This document shows positions 46,962-56,088 of a DNA stretch of 64,000 nt, one piece after another. The notes beneath the pieces are model-generated. The model did no database searches. It saw only the letters and a list, made by a program, of their open reading frames with translations, and was not told the DNA's origin. This DNA is from an uncultured Pedobacter sp. (GTDB lineage: Bacteria; Bacteroidota; Bacteroidia; Sphingobacteriales; Sphingobacteriaceae). The DNA is taken from positions 1 through 64,000 of the forward strand of contig NZ_CAMLHF010000002.1 in assembly GCF_946479715.1 (NCBI RefSeq), given 5' to 3'. Within the stretch, counting starts at the first letter, position 1. Each line of letters opens with the position of its first letter. The position numbers and the translations under genes are program-made.

Positions 46962-47128
46962 TTTAAACTTGGTTTTTTAGAACGCTAAACATAAATAAAA
47001 AAAACTATAAGCTAAAGTGTAATGTTTACACATTGCAGGGCCTTACATTTCTACACGAAAACAAGTAAAAAAATAAGGTCACTTTATGTTTAAAATCGCA
47101 TATTAGCGTATTATATATGTTTAGCTGA

Positions 47129-47755
47129 ATGTTTGAAGCAATATTACAAGGGATAGGTGCGGGGATTTTATTTTCGTTTTTAACGGGTCCCGTATTTTTT
47201 TCCATGATAAAAACCAGCATAGAAAAGGGCTTTAAAGCTGGGTTCTCTTTAGCTATAGGTGTAGTTTTCAGCGACATAATCTTTATCTCGCTTACTATAT
47301 TCAGTTCCCAATTTGTTGACTATAATTCTGAGTACAATCAATATATTGGTATTATTGGTGGATTATTCCTTTTCGGAATTGGCCTCTACTATCTTTTCAA
47401 CAAAGTAAAAGTAAGCTACGACATTTCAGAAACTGTGAAAATCAAAAAAAGAGGGTATATATTAAAAGGCTTTTTAATGTGCCTCTTATCTCCCTCTACT
47501 TTAATGTTTTGGATTATGGTTGGGGGTATTATTTCGGTGCAACTCCATTATGACATGGCCGAAAAGGTGGTATTCTTTGTAATTGCGATGACAACGCAGC
47601 TATCAGTTGATTGTGTTAAAACGTATTATGCGGCCAAATTAAGATATCGGATTAAGGAAAAAAGCATTCAGAACTTAAATAAAATAGCCGGAGCAGTGAT
47701 CTTAATATTTGCAATCAGGTTATTTATTCAGGTATTTATAAAATATCACATGTAA
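47129..47755 (+). CDS. LysE-family translocator
   Basis: A 208-residue inner-membrane protein with six helices. The N-terminus (ILQGIGAGILFSFLTGPVFF) and the segment GFKAGFSLAIGVVFSD match the LysE/RhtB exporter family. The basic middle loop (KVKVSYDISETVKIKKRG) is followed by LLSPSTLMFWIMV. Such proteins export amino acids or related small molecules; this branch is uncharacterised. It faces the purF-like gene across a bidirectional terminator. Confidence 0.88.
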   Translation: MFEAILQGIGAGILFSFLTGPVFFSMIKTSIEKGFKAGFSLAIGVVFSDIIFISLTIFSSQFVDYNSEYNQYIGIIGGLFLFGIGLYYLFNKVKVSYDISETVKIKKRGYILKGFLMCLLSPSTLMFWIMVGGIISVQLHYDMAEKVVFFVIAMTTQLSVDCVKTYYAAKLRYRIKEKSIQNLNKIAGAVILIFAIRLFIQVFIKYHM

Positions 47756-47767
47756 ACAAAGGCAATA

Positions 47768-47806
47768 AAAAAGTCCCGTTGCACTTTACATGTAACGGGA
47801 CTTTTT
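47768..47806. terminator. Bidirectional terminator between convergent genes
   Basis: AAAAAGTCCCGTT (47768-47780) and AACGGGACTTTTT (47794-47806) form a 13-bp perfect stem with a 13-nt loop, with A/T tracts on both sides. It serves the LysE-type gene on the plus strand and the PurF-like gene on the minus strand. Confidence 0.88.
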
Positions 47807-47825
47807 ATATATGCTAATTGCGCTT

Positions 47826-49727
47826 CTAGTAAGCTCTTTGATTGTTTCCTTCTTTCCAGTTTACAAAGGCTTTATTAACAACCCTATTTCCTCCCGGAGT
47901 TGGGTAATTACCCGAGAAGTACCAATCACCGGTATGATTTGGACAAGCCACATGTAAATTATCTAATGTCTGATAAATTACCTCTACCTCTGCATTGATA
48001 TTGTCAGGAGTAATGATTTTAGTGATTTGTGCGGAGATTTCCTCTTGTTTAAATGGCCTGTAAATGTCTTTTACATGATTTACAATTTGCTCTTTTGGAA
48101 GCAATAATGAAGCTTTACATTTTTGGTATACCTCTTCAATGACATGCTCCATTCCACGAGCTTTCAAAAGTTGAATTGCTGCTTCAAAAGCAACAAACTG
48201 TCCCATCTTCGACATATCAATACCATAGCAATCAGGATAACGTATCTGAGGTGCTGATGAAACAATAATGATCTTTTTAGGATGTAATCTATCAATAATT
48301 TTGATGATACTTTGTTTTAGTGTTGTTCCCCTAACGATTGAATCATCAACCGCAACTAAAGTATCTGTATCATTTTTTATTACACCATAAGTGGTATCGT
48401 AAACATGGGCAACCATATCACCTCTATCTGCATCCTGTGTAATAAATGTTCTTAACTTAACGTCTTTGATCGCTAATTTCTCTACCCTTGGCGACATGGA
48501 TAGTAACTCATCCAATTGCTCGTCATTCAAGGAATCTTTGCGATGTAATAAGGTATCCTTTTGTACAGTTCTGATGTAACTATGTAGCCCTTCTACCATT
48601 CCATAAAATGAAACTTCGGCAGTATTAGGGATAAAAGAGAACACGGTGTTTTTTAAATCCGATTTTACGGCACTAAGTATTTGTTTACAAAGCAATGCAC
48701 CTAAATGCTTTCTTTCTCTATAAATTTCAGCGTCACTACCTCTTGAAAAGTAGATACGTTCAAAAGAGCATGCTCTTTTTTCCTCAGGTTCTCTAAAAAT
48801 CTCTTGAGTTACAGTGCCGTTTTTCTTAACGATTAACGCATGACCCGGTTCAATTTCTCTAACATCTTTGAATGGGATATTAAATGCAGTTTGAATTGCC
48901 GGTCTCTCTGAAGCAGCTACAACAATTTCATCATCCTGATAATAATAAGCAGGACGGATACCTGAAGGATCGCGAAGAATAAATGCATCTCCATTCCCAA
49001 CAATACCAGAGATTGCATAGCCACCATCCCAATTTTTTGCAGAGCGTTTTAAGATTTTTGCGATATCTAAATTCTCAGAAATCTTATGAGTGATCTGAAC
49101 ATTATCAAGGCCCTCTTTTTTGTACTCATCAAAAAGTTCCTGATTTTCATCATCAAGGAAATGGCCTATTTTTTCTAAAACGGTAACGGTATCAGCTTGT
49201 TCTTTTGGGTGTTGACCAAGCTCATAAAGTTGTTCCAGTAATTCATCTACGTTGGTCATGTTAAAATTACCGGCAATAACAAGATTACGGGTCATCCAGT
49301 TGTTCTGACGTAAAAACGGATGACAGTTTTCTATACTATTTTTACCGTGTGTACCATAACGTAAATGTCCCAGTAAAACTTCTCCAATAAAACTTACATT
49401 ATTTTTTAGCCACTCAGCATCCTGCATCAATTCAGGAGTTTCGTTTTGAATGTCAACAAATTTGTTCTGAACGTAACCAAAGATATCCGCAACAGCATTT
49501 TGCGCCATTGAACGGTATCTGCTAATGTAGCGATGACCTGGTTTTACGTCTAGTTTAATTGTTGCAATCCCTGCTCCATCCTGCCCACGGTTGTGCTGCT
49601 TTTCCATTAAGAGATAAAGCTTATTAAGTCCGTAAAGTGCAGTCCCGTATTTTTGCTGGTAGTATGAGAGAGGTTTTAAAAGGCGAATAAAGGCTATTCC
49701 GCATTCATGTTTTATCGAGTCACTCAT
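47826..49727 (-). CDS. Long PurF-like amidophosphoribosyltransferase homologue
   Basis: A 633-residue protein, about 130 longer than typical PurF. An N-terminal class II amidotransferase starts after an eight-residue propeptide (C9 in KHECGIAF, then HNRGQDGAG at 45-53). The PRPP-binding loop VAVDDSIVRGTT lies at 458-469 in the phosphoribosyltransferase half. Two features differ from canonical PurF: the oxyanion motif reads AGNFN (N154-F155) instead of HNGN, and about 60 extra residues (371-430) lie before the PRPP loop. It may be a paralogue rather than the first enzyme of purine synthesis. Confidence 0.8.
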   Translation of the reverse strand: MSDSIKHECGIAFIRLLKPLSYYQQKYGTALYGLNKLYLLMEKQHNRGQDGAGIATIKLDVKPGHRYISRYRSMAQNAVADIFGYVQNKFVDIQNETPELMQDAEWLKNNVSFIGEVLLGHLRYGTHGKNSIENCHPFLRQNNWMTRNLVIAGNFNMTNVDELLEQLYELGQHPKEQADTVTVLEKIGHFLDDENQELFDEYKKEGLDNVQITHKISENLDIAKILKRSAKNWDGGYAISGIVGNGDAFILRDPSGIRPAYYYQDDEIVVAASERPAIQTAFNIPFKDVREIEPGHALIVKKNGTVTQEIFREPEEKRACSFERIYFSRGSDAEIYRERKHLGALLCKQILSAVKSDLKNTVFSFIPNTAEVSFYGMVEGLHSYIRTVQKDTLLHRKDSLNDEQLDELLSMSPRVEKLAIKDVKLRTFITQDADRGDMVAHVYDTTYGVIKNDTDTLVAVDDSIVRGTTLKQSIIKIIDRLHPKKIIIVSSAPQIRYPDCYGIDMSKMGQFVAFEAAIQLLKARGMEHVIEEVYQKCKASLLLPKEQIVNHVKDIYRPFKQEEISAQITKIITPDNINAEVEVIYQTLDNLHVACPNHTGDWYFSGNYPTPGGNRVVNKAFVNWKEGNNQRAY

Positions 49728-49802
49728 TATGTGTTATTTGAGCGGCAAATTTACCGTTAATAATAATTAGAACCTAGAAAGAAATACAATCTTTCGGTCA
49801 GA

Positions 49803-50642
49803 TTATAATGACTGGATTTTCAGGCGTATACGGTACGAAATAACCTCAGATCCAAAAAAAATGGAGGCATGTCTGTTAAACACCTCCTCATCTCCGGAAG
49901 TGAAAAATGATTTCTTACCCTCTGTTGCAATCTTTGACGCGATCTCGGGATGATTTGCCAGATACAGCACAAGGCTGTCTGCTACAATATCACCCTGCCC
50001 CAGTAAACTTACGTTCGCTGGAAGTTTTTCTTTTATTTTAGGAATAAGCAAGGGATAATGTGTACAGGCTAAAAGAATGCAATCTATTTTGCGATCCTTC
50101 TCCAGCAATTCATTAATATATTTTTCTACAAAATAGTCAGCCCCACGATCCAAATGCTCGTTGTTCTCCACCAATGGCACCCACATTGGGCAGCTCTGCT
50201 GAAGAACCTTTACTTCAGGAAAAAACTTATTAATCTCTATCAGATAGGACTCGGAATTGATTGTTCCGCGGGTCCCCATGACTCCAATAGTTTTCGACGA
50301 AGTAAACTCGCCTACTACTTCTGCCGTTGGCCTGATTACACCAAGAACCCTGTTATTAGGATATTTAAAAGGTAATACATTTTGCTGTATTGAGCGAAGA
50401 GCCTTTGCTGAGGCCGTGTTGCAAGCCAGGATAACCAATTGGCATCCCTGGGCAAATAACCATTCCACACACTCTAAGGTATACTGATATACGGTATCAA
50501 ACGAGTGATCTCCATAAGGTGAACGGGCATTGTCACCAAAATAGATATAGTTGTATTGAGGTAGTTTTTGGGCTATTGATTTAAAAACGGTTAAACCACC
50601 ATAACCAGAGTCGAAAACACCAATGGAATGTTTAGTATTCAT
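49803..50642 (-). CDS. murI: Glutamate racemase
   Basis: A 279-residue racemase that makes D-glutamate for peptidoglycan. Motifs: GVFDSGYGGLTV (D11, S12), the first catalytic cysteine C74 in LACNTASAKA, and the second C193 in LLACTHYPLL. The ATG at 50642 is used because a frame with a GTG start at 50672 would start inside the terminator hairpin of the preceding operon. It is the last of the envelope-related block on this strand. Confidence 0.95.
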   Translation of the reverse strand: MNTKHSIGVFDSGYGGLTVFKSIAQKLPQYNYIYFGDNARSPYGDHSFDTVYQYTLECVEWLFAQGCQLVILACNTASAKALRSIQQNVLPFKYPNNRVLGVIRPTAEVVGEFTSSKTIGVMGTRGTINSESYLIEINKFFPEVKVLQQSCPMWVPLVENNEHLDRGADYFVEKYINELLEKDRKIDCILLACTHYPLLIPKIKEKLPANVSLLGQGDIVADSLVLYLANHPEIASKIATEGKKSFFTSGDEEVFNRHASIFFGSEVISYRIRLKIQSL

Positions 50643-50653
50643 TGCAAAGAAAA

Positions 50654-50681
50654 CGGGATTGAGTTTTATCACTCAATCCCG
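50654..50681 (-). terminator. Terminator of the bamA-ompH operon
   Basis: CGGGATTGAGT (50654-50664) pairs with ACTCAATCCCG (50671-50681), an 11-bp perfect stem with a 6-nt loop. On the minus strand it is followed by TTTTCTTT. It separates the OmpH gene from murI. Confidence 0.82.
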
Positions 50682-50748
50682 CAATTTAAATATTTTTTCC
50701 TCTACTAACTGTTTTCTTTCGAATGTTGCGACAGAGGTTTGATTTTCA

Positions 50749-51312
50749 CTATTTTTTAGGAGCAGGAGTTGTTGCAGTCGCAGCAATACCTAACTTAGTT
50801 TTAACAAGAGGTGTAATATCTTCGCCACCATCCCAGTAAACTAATCCCTGATTTGCGGTATCAAATACATAAGTATAACCTTTTTCTTTCGAAACTGCTT
50901 TGATTGCAGCATCAGCTTTTACCTGAATAGGGTTAAAAAGTTCTGCATTTTTTGTTTCTAATTCTTGCTGAGCTTTTGTTCTTGCGTCAGTAATACGTTT
51001 TTCTAAGTCTTGCAATTCAGCTCCCATTGTTTGTAATTCTTTACCAACAGTTTCCTTATTTGCTTCACTCATGGTTTTTTCTTTGTCCTGAGCAGCTTTA
51101 AGTTTAGTCTGGTATTCAGAAATCATTTTATCAATATCAGCAGTTTTCGTTTTTTGAAAGGCCTCCAATGTGGTTCTGGCAGTTTTAACTTCAGGCATTG
51201 CTTCAATAATAGCTGCTGAATTCAAGTGTGCCAATTTTTGTTGTGCATTTGCGATGTTGACAGTGAACAATAAGCCAGCTGTTACAAAAAATGCGTTCAT
51301 TAACTTTCTCAT
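50749..51312 (-). CDS. OmpH/Skp-family periplasmic chaperone (copy 2)
   Basis: A 187-residue protein with a signal peptide (cut near ANAQQ) and a Skp-like body: a conserved start (KLAHLNSAAIIEAMPEVK), a long coiled-coil segment rich in Lys/Glu/Gln (about 45-115) and the YTYVFDTANQGLVYWDGGEDIT end. Skp proteins chaperone unfolded outer-membrane proteins; this one lies directly after another OmpH gene and bamA, consistent with that role. Confidence 0.92.
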   Translation of the reverse strand: MRKLMNAFFVTAGLLFTVNIANAQQKLAHLNSAAIIEAMPEVKTARTTLEAFQKTKTADIDKMISEYQTKLKAAQDKEKTMSEANKETVGKELQTMGAELQDLEKRITDARTKAQQELETKNAELFNPIQVKADAAIKAVSKEKGYTYVFDTANQGLVYWDGGEDITPLVKTKLGIAATATTPAPKK

Positions 51313-51357
51313 CTTTATTTTTCTTAATAATTGTTTTTAATTTATCTATTTGTGTGT

Positions 51358-51888
51358 TTATTTCAGCGTCGTTCCAGGTTTGAAACCTAATCTTACAATA
51401 ACATCGTTACTTACATCATAAGTACTACTTGCGTATATCATCATTGTGGCTTCACTGCTCTTATCAAATATGAAATCAAGGAGCTTAACTTTCGCTATTT
51501 CAGAAATTGCTTTTGTAACCTTATCCTGAATCGGATTTAGCAATTTCGAACGGGTCTGAAAAAGATCTCCTTCAGGACCAAATATTTTACGTTGAAAATC
51601 TTTAGCCGCTTTTTCCTTTTCAATGATCTCATTCTCTCTCCTTTTGCGCATGTCTTCAGTTAACAATACCTGATCTGCCTGATAAGCCTTATACATCTTA
51701 TCTATTTCGGTAAAGTTAGCATCGACCTTCTCTTGCCATTGCTGAGACAGCACATTCATTTGATCCAGTGCAGATTTATACTCGGGTAAATGTTTAAGTA
51801 TATATTCTGTATCTACGTATGCAAACTTTTGTGCAAATGCCCCAAACCCGGTAAAGAGCAAAAAGCATATTAAAAAGTATTTTTTCAT
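51358..51888 (-). CDS. OmpH/Skp-family periplasmic chaperone (copy 1)
   Basis: A 176-residue Skp-like protein: signal peptide ending GAFAQ, FAYVDTEYILKHLPEYKSAL, a charged coiled-coil middle and the LLDFIFDKSSEATMMIYAS end. The ATG at 51888 (MKKYFLICF) is preferred over one four codons upstream, because it gives the usual signal peptide start. It follows bamA by 19 bp and precedes the second OmpH gene by 45 bp. The two copies are related but clearly divergent in sequence. Confidence 0.9.
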   Translation of the reverse strand: MKKYFLICFLLFTGFGAFAQKFAYVDTEYILKHLPEYKSALDQMNVLSQQWQEKVDANFTEIDKMYKAYQADQVLLTEDMRKRRENEIIEKEKAAKDFQRKIFGPEGDLFQTRSKLLNPIQDKVTKAISEIAKVKLLDFIFDKSSEATMMIYASSTYDVSNDVIVRLGFKPGTTLK

Positions 51889-51907
51889 TTCTAAAAGCAT
51901 TAATTAA

Positions 51908-54448
51908 TTAAAGTCCTCCCAATTGTTGTGCAATACTGAAAGTGAAGTTTTGTTTTCCACCATCAACAATTCCTGGAATTTTATCAAAGGCATGCCCATA
52001 ATCAATTCCCAACATTCCAAATATCGGTAAAAATATTCTAGCACCAACACCTGCAGTCCTTCTAATGTTAAAAGGGTTAAAATCTCCAAACTTGTTCCAC
52101 GTATTACCACCTTCAGCAAATGCTACAATAAATGCAGTTGCTTGTTGACTTGCAATCACTGGATATCTTAATTCCATAACATACTTGGTAAATATAGGAC
52201 TTCCTGAATTTTGTGCAATATTTGCATCAGATCCTTGTGGAATTACAGCATTATTTGCATATCCACGCATTTTAATTACTTCTGAACCTTGTAAGAAATC
52301 AAATCCCTGCATACCATCACCCCCTAATTTAAAACGTTCAAATGCCGATTCTCCAACTGCCGAGTTGTATGTTCCTAAGAAACCAAACTGAGCTTGTGCC
52401 ATCACAACAAATTTACCAGCCAATCTTTGGAACCACTGAGACTCAAACTTCCATTTGTGATACTCTGTAAATTTATAACGTTGTTTATCAGATGCTGTTG
52501 CATAATTAATATTATTCAAAAGAGAGTATGGAGGCGTTGCCTGAATAGTGAACTTAAAGTAAGAACCCTCTGTTGGGAAAATCTGATGATTTCTTGAATC
52601 CCTGCTTAGCTCTTGAGTTAAGTTAAGGTTGTAAGAAGTTCCTGTACTGAACAAATACCCTGGATAGTTATTTAAGATATATTGTTGAACATTAATAGCA
52701 TGTGTTAACTGGAAATAGTTATCAGGGAAATTCAACCTTCTACCCAAACTAACAGTCACACCATTTAAACGAATCTTTTGGAACCTGCTATCAGCAGCTT
52801 TCAAACCATTTGATTGTAATGAGGTAAATGCACTTACGCCAAAGCTGATTGGTTTCTTGCCACCAAGCCAAGGCTCAGAGAAAGAGAAACTGTAAGATTG
52901 ATAATACTTACCGTTTGTTTGCCCACGAAGACTTAATTTCTGACCATCACCTTTAGGCAAAGGTTTGTAAGCATCCAGATTAAATATGTTTTTTAATGAG
53001 AAGTTGTTAAAGGTAAGTCCTAATGTTCCAATGATGTTACCTCCACCAAAACCACCAGACAATTCGATCTGATCGGAAGGTTTTTCTTCAACAGCATATT
53101 CGATATCTACTGTCCCATCAGCCGGATTTGGTTTAGGAGTTGGCACCGTTTTAGATTCATCAAAGTTACCAAGTTGTCCAATCTCACGAACAGTACGGAT
53201 CAATAAATCCTTTGAAAATTTTTCTCCTGGTTTGGTACGAATCTCCCTTAATACTACCCTATCATTTGTTATGGTATTTCCTTTTAAAGTAATACGATTA
53301 TTGGTATACTGAGGTCCTTCATAAATGCGCATTTCAACATCAACAGTATCACCATGAATTTTGGTCTGTACAGGATCAACATTGAAAGTCAAATAACCAT
53401 CGTTAAGATAAATACTTGAAACATCATCCCCATTTGCGCTTCCTCTTAATTTCTTTTCAAGCTTTTCTTCACTAAACACCTCTCCCTTTTCAATACCAAA
53501 AGTCTTTTCTAAGATCTCTGTTGTATACTTAGCATTTCCTGCCCAGGTTATATCACCAAAGTAATATTTAGGACCTTCATACACATCTATATTGATACCA
53601 ATTGCTTTATCACTATACTGAAAAATGCTATCTTTAAGAATAACCGCATCACGATAGCCTTTATCCTGCATCTTGGCAATAAGCGTTACTTTATCTTCAT
53701 CGTATTTTTCCTTGTTGAATTTTCCGGAGCCAAATACTTTATAGAATGCCTGTTGCTTTGTTTTCTTTAAAAACTTACGCAGTTTAGCAGATGAAAAATC
53801 CTTATTTCCTGTAAAGTTTATCTCATGAACCTTTACTTTTCGGCCCTTATCAACAAACACCTGCAGAATCATTCCATTCTCCAAACTTGGATCAGGTTTT
53901 GTTTTATACTCTACCGTAGTAAAGAAGTAGCCTTTACCTAAAAGGAACTTCTTTATTGTTGCAGTTGTTGAATTGTATAAATTATCATTGATAATAGATT
54001 TCCCGCTTTTCTCATTTAATTTCTCCATGATGTCAGTCTTTTGAGACTTACTCACGCCATTAATTTCAAATGAACTTAAACGCGGTCGTTCAACCACTTC
54101 AATGTCAAAATAAACAGTATCCTCTACAATTTTAGCAATATCTAACTGCACATCATCAAATAAGCCTTGAGCCCATAAGGTCTTAATTGCATTGGCTGTT
54201 GCCTCACCTGGCAATACAATACGTTCTCCCTTTATCAATTTAGATAAAGTAATGATTACATCCTTGTCAATGAAATGAGTTCCGGTAAGGGTAGTACCTC
54301 CAATAATGTACTCTTTTGGATTAAAATAATCCAAGTCCAGGCCCTTAACTTTAAGGGTAGGTGGTGCAGTATTGGACGGTCGGGTAATCTGTGCCATTGT
54401 TGGTAAACCAATCAATAACAATAATATGAGTTGATATATTCTTTTCAT
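51908..54448 (-). CDS. bamA: BamA, outer-membrane protein assembly factor
   Basis: An 846-residue Omp85 protein. The signal peptide is followed by five POTRA domains (about 40-440; for example VERPRLSSFEINGVSKSQK and PKYYFGDITWAGNAKYTTEI). A 16-strand barrel follows, starting near IELSGGFGGGNIIGTLGL, with the Omp85 loop motif VMELRYPV (about 740) typical of insertion factors. It is essential for assembling outer-membrane barrels and sits in a row with uppS, two Skp chaperones and a PorG-like barrel. Confidence 0.96.
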   Translation of the reverse strand: MKRIYQLILLLLIGLPTMAQITRPSNTAPPTLKVKGLDLDYFNPKEYIIGGTTLTGTHFIDKDVIITLSKLIKGERIVLPGEATANAIKTLWAQGLFDDVQLDIAKIVEDTVYFDIEVVERPRLSSFEINGVSKSQKTDIMEKLNEKSGKSIINDNLYNSTTATIKKFLLGKGYFFTTVEYKTKPDPSLENGMILQVFVDKGRKVKVHEINFTGNKDFSSAKLRKFLKKTKQQAFYKVFGSGKFNKEKYDEDKVTLIAKMQDKGYRDAVILKDSIFQYSDKAIGINIDVYEGPKYYFGDITWAGNAKYTTEILEKTFGIEKGEVFSEEKLEKKLRGSANGDDVSSIYLNDGYLTFNVDPVQTKIHGDTVDVEMRIYEGPQYTNNRITLKGNTITNDRVVLREIRTKPGEKFSKDLLIRTVREIGQLGNFDESKTVPTPKPNPADGTVDIEYAVEEKPSDQIELSGGFGGGNIIGTLGLTFNNFSLKNIFNLDAYKPLPKGDGQKLSLRGQTNGKYYQSYSFSFSEPWLGGKKPISFGVSAFTSLQSNGLKAADSRFQKIRLNGVTVSLGRRLNFPDNYFQLTHAINVQQYILNNYPGYLFSTGTSYNLNLTQELSRDSRNHQIFPTEGSYFKFTIQATPPYSLLNNINYATASDKQRYKFTEYHKWKFESQWFQRLAGKFVVMAQAQFGFLGTYNSAVGESAFERFKLGGDGMQGFDFLQGSEVIKMRGYANNAVIPQGSDANIAQNSGSPIFTKYVMELRYPVIASQQATAFIVAFAEGGNTWNKFGDFNPFNIRRTAGVGARIFLPIFGMLGIDYGHAFDKIPGIVDGGKQNFTFSIAQQLGGL

Positions 54449-54511
54449 TTACAATCTAAAAATCGATGCTAAGTTAATTTAAACACATGTTAAAAAGTGT
54501 TAAAAGTAAAA

Positions 54512-55252
54512 TTAGTTCAATTGTTCACTAATTTTACCAAAGCGGCGTTCGCGTTTTTGATAGTCTACAATAGCCTCAAAAAGGTCTTCTCGCCTGAAGT
54601 CGGGCCATAGTGTTTCAGTAAAATAAAGTTCTGTATAGGCCATTTGCCATAACAGGAAATTACTCACTCTATGCTCGCCGCTTGTTCTGATCATGAGTTC
54701 AGGATCAGGGATGTTTACTGTTGTTAACTCAGCTGCAAAATTTTCTTCATTAATGTCTTCAATATTTAATTTCTGGTCTTTAACCTTCTGTGCCAGTTTC
54801 TTAGCGGCATCAATGATCTCCCATTTAGCACTATAGCTTAATGCCAATGTTAAAGTACAGCGGGTGTTTTTTGCTGTCTTTTCCATAGCACTGTGTAAGT
54901 CATCAATACATTTTTGGGGTAACGACGCAATGTCACCTATTGCATTTAACCTAATGTTATTTTTGTTAAGAGTAGCCGTTTCCTGATTGATTGTTGATAT
55001 CAACAACTCCATCAAGGCATTAACTTCTTCAATAGGCCTGTTCCAGTTTTCTGTTGAAAAGGCGTAAACAGTTAAATATTTTATTCCTATATCAGCGCAA
55101 CCCTCTACAATATCTTTTACAGACAGCACACCACTTTCATGACCGAAGTGTCTGAATTTCCCCTGATTTTTTGCCCATCGCCCATTTCCATCCATGATGA
55201 TGGCAATGTGCTCTGGTAAGCGTGTTACGTCGATTTGTTCTTTAAATCCCAT
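54512..55252 (-). CDS. uppS: Isoprenyl transferase (undecaprenyl diphosphate synthase)
   Basis: A 246-residue cis-prenyltransferase that makes the C55 lipid carrier for cell-wall synthesis. Catalytic Asp21 lies in IIMDGNGRWAKNQ, followed by the FGHESG and FSTENWNRP motifs. The C-terminal MIRTSGEHRVSNFLLWQMAY and FTETLWPDF segments bind diphosphate and metal. The ATG at 55252 (MGFKEQ) is used; a longer frame would overlap the preceding PorG-like gene. Confidence 0.96.
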   Translation of the reverse strand: MGFKEQIDVTRLPEHIAIIMDGNGRWAKNQGKFRHFGHESGVLSVKDIVEGCADIGIKYLTVYAFSTENWNRPIEEVNALMELLISTINQETATLNKNNIRLNAIGDIASLPQKCIDDLHSAMEKTAKNTRCTLTLALSYSAKWEIIDAAKKLAQKVKDQKLNIEDINEENFAAELTTVNIPDPELMIRTSGEHRVSNFLLWQMAYTELYFTETLWPDFRREDLFEAIVDYQKRERRFGKISEQLN

Positions 55253-55271
55253 TAATTTCCTGCAAATATGC

Positions 55272-56087
55272 CTAAAATGTATAACATTTTTGGGACACAA
55301 AGGTATAAGATATGCCAATACCTACAAACATATATGTATCTCTTTTTCTAAAATCTCCTCTTTGAGTGTATTGAAAATCAGTAGAAGTACGATTTGAAGG
55401 GTTTGAAAGCAATTTACTAATAGCTCCATTTGGCTCGTTATCCCAATGTGCCATGTTTGGATATAAGCCACTAACATCATCCAGATAATCAGTATAGGCT
55501 GTTCTATAACCGATCTGGCTAAATAAGCCCCAGTTTTCTTTCAATTTTACTTTTACTCCTATCCCATAAGGAACTGTTAGTGCGTAATTTCTGTAAGATA
55601 CATTTTGTCCTTCTGTATGATAATCTCTCAAATTATATTTTTTATCTTCCAATCCCACAACGCCTGAGTATCTGGCTGTAGGATTATACAATACTCCTCC
55701 TATTCCTGTAAAAATATATGGCGAGAATGTCTTTGTGCCTCCTCCTGCAAAGTATTCAAAAAAATTGAAGTCCACCTGCAGGCTCACCTCATTTAATGGA
55801 GTGCTAAAGTTAAGCCCTCTATTTCTAAAATGCTCATTATCAGATTTTGTATCATCTGCCTTTATCTTTCCATATGTATAATGAAGTCCAACGGCCCAAT
55901 ATGGATCTATATTTACTTTCACAAAAGCTCCGGCCGAGATACCACTTATTTTTAGCGGTTTGTTTTGATTCAAATCCCCTAAATAACCTGCTCCACCAGC
56001 AACTGCACCCACCTCAAAAACCTGGGCCTTTGCACTGATTCCACAAAGAAACATCGCAAGAAAATAAACAAGTTGTTTCTTATCCAT
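55272..56087 (-). CDS. porG: DUF6089 outer-membrane barrel, PorG-like
   Basis: A 271-residue beta-barrel protein with a signal peptide (ends near ISAKAQ) and alternating glycine/aromatic strands (FEVGAVAGGAGYLGDLNQN at the mature start; YMFVGIGISYTF near the end). Proteins of this kind between nadK and uppS in Bacteroidota include PorG of the type IX secretion system, which is the basis of the call. The match is by family appearance and gene neighbourhood, so function is provisional. Confidence 0.65.
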   Translation of the reverse strand: MDKKQLVYFLAMFLCGISAKAQVFEVGAVAGGAGYLGDLNQNKPLKISGISAGAFVKVNIDPYWAVGLHYTYGKIKADDTKSDNEHFRNRGLNFSTPLNEVSLQVDFNFFEYFAGGGTKTFSPYIFTGIGGVLYNPTARYSGVVGLEDKKYNLRDYHTEGQNVSYRNYALTVPYGIGVKVKLKENWGLFSQIGYRTAYTDYLDDVSGLYPNMAHWDNEPNGAISKLLSNPSNRTSTDFQYTQRGDFRKRDTYMFVGIGISYTFVSQKCYTF

Positions 56088-56088
56088 T

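Noticed and set aside
50643..50672. GTG start giving a longer glutamate racemase
   Set aside because: The extension lies within the terminator hairpin of the bamA-ompH operon, and the ATG at 50642 gives the normal racemase N-terminus.
55253..55318. Longer N-terminus for UppS
   Set aside because: It would overlap the PorG-like gene; MGFKEQ at 55252 gives the usual distance to the catalytic DGNGRWA motif.
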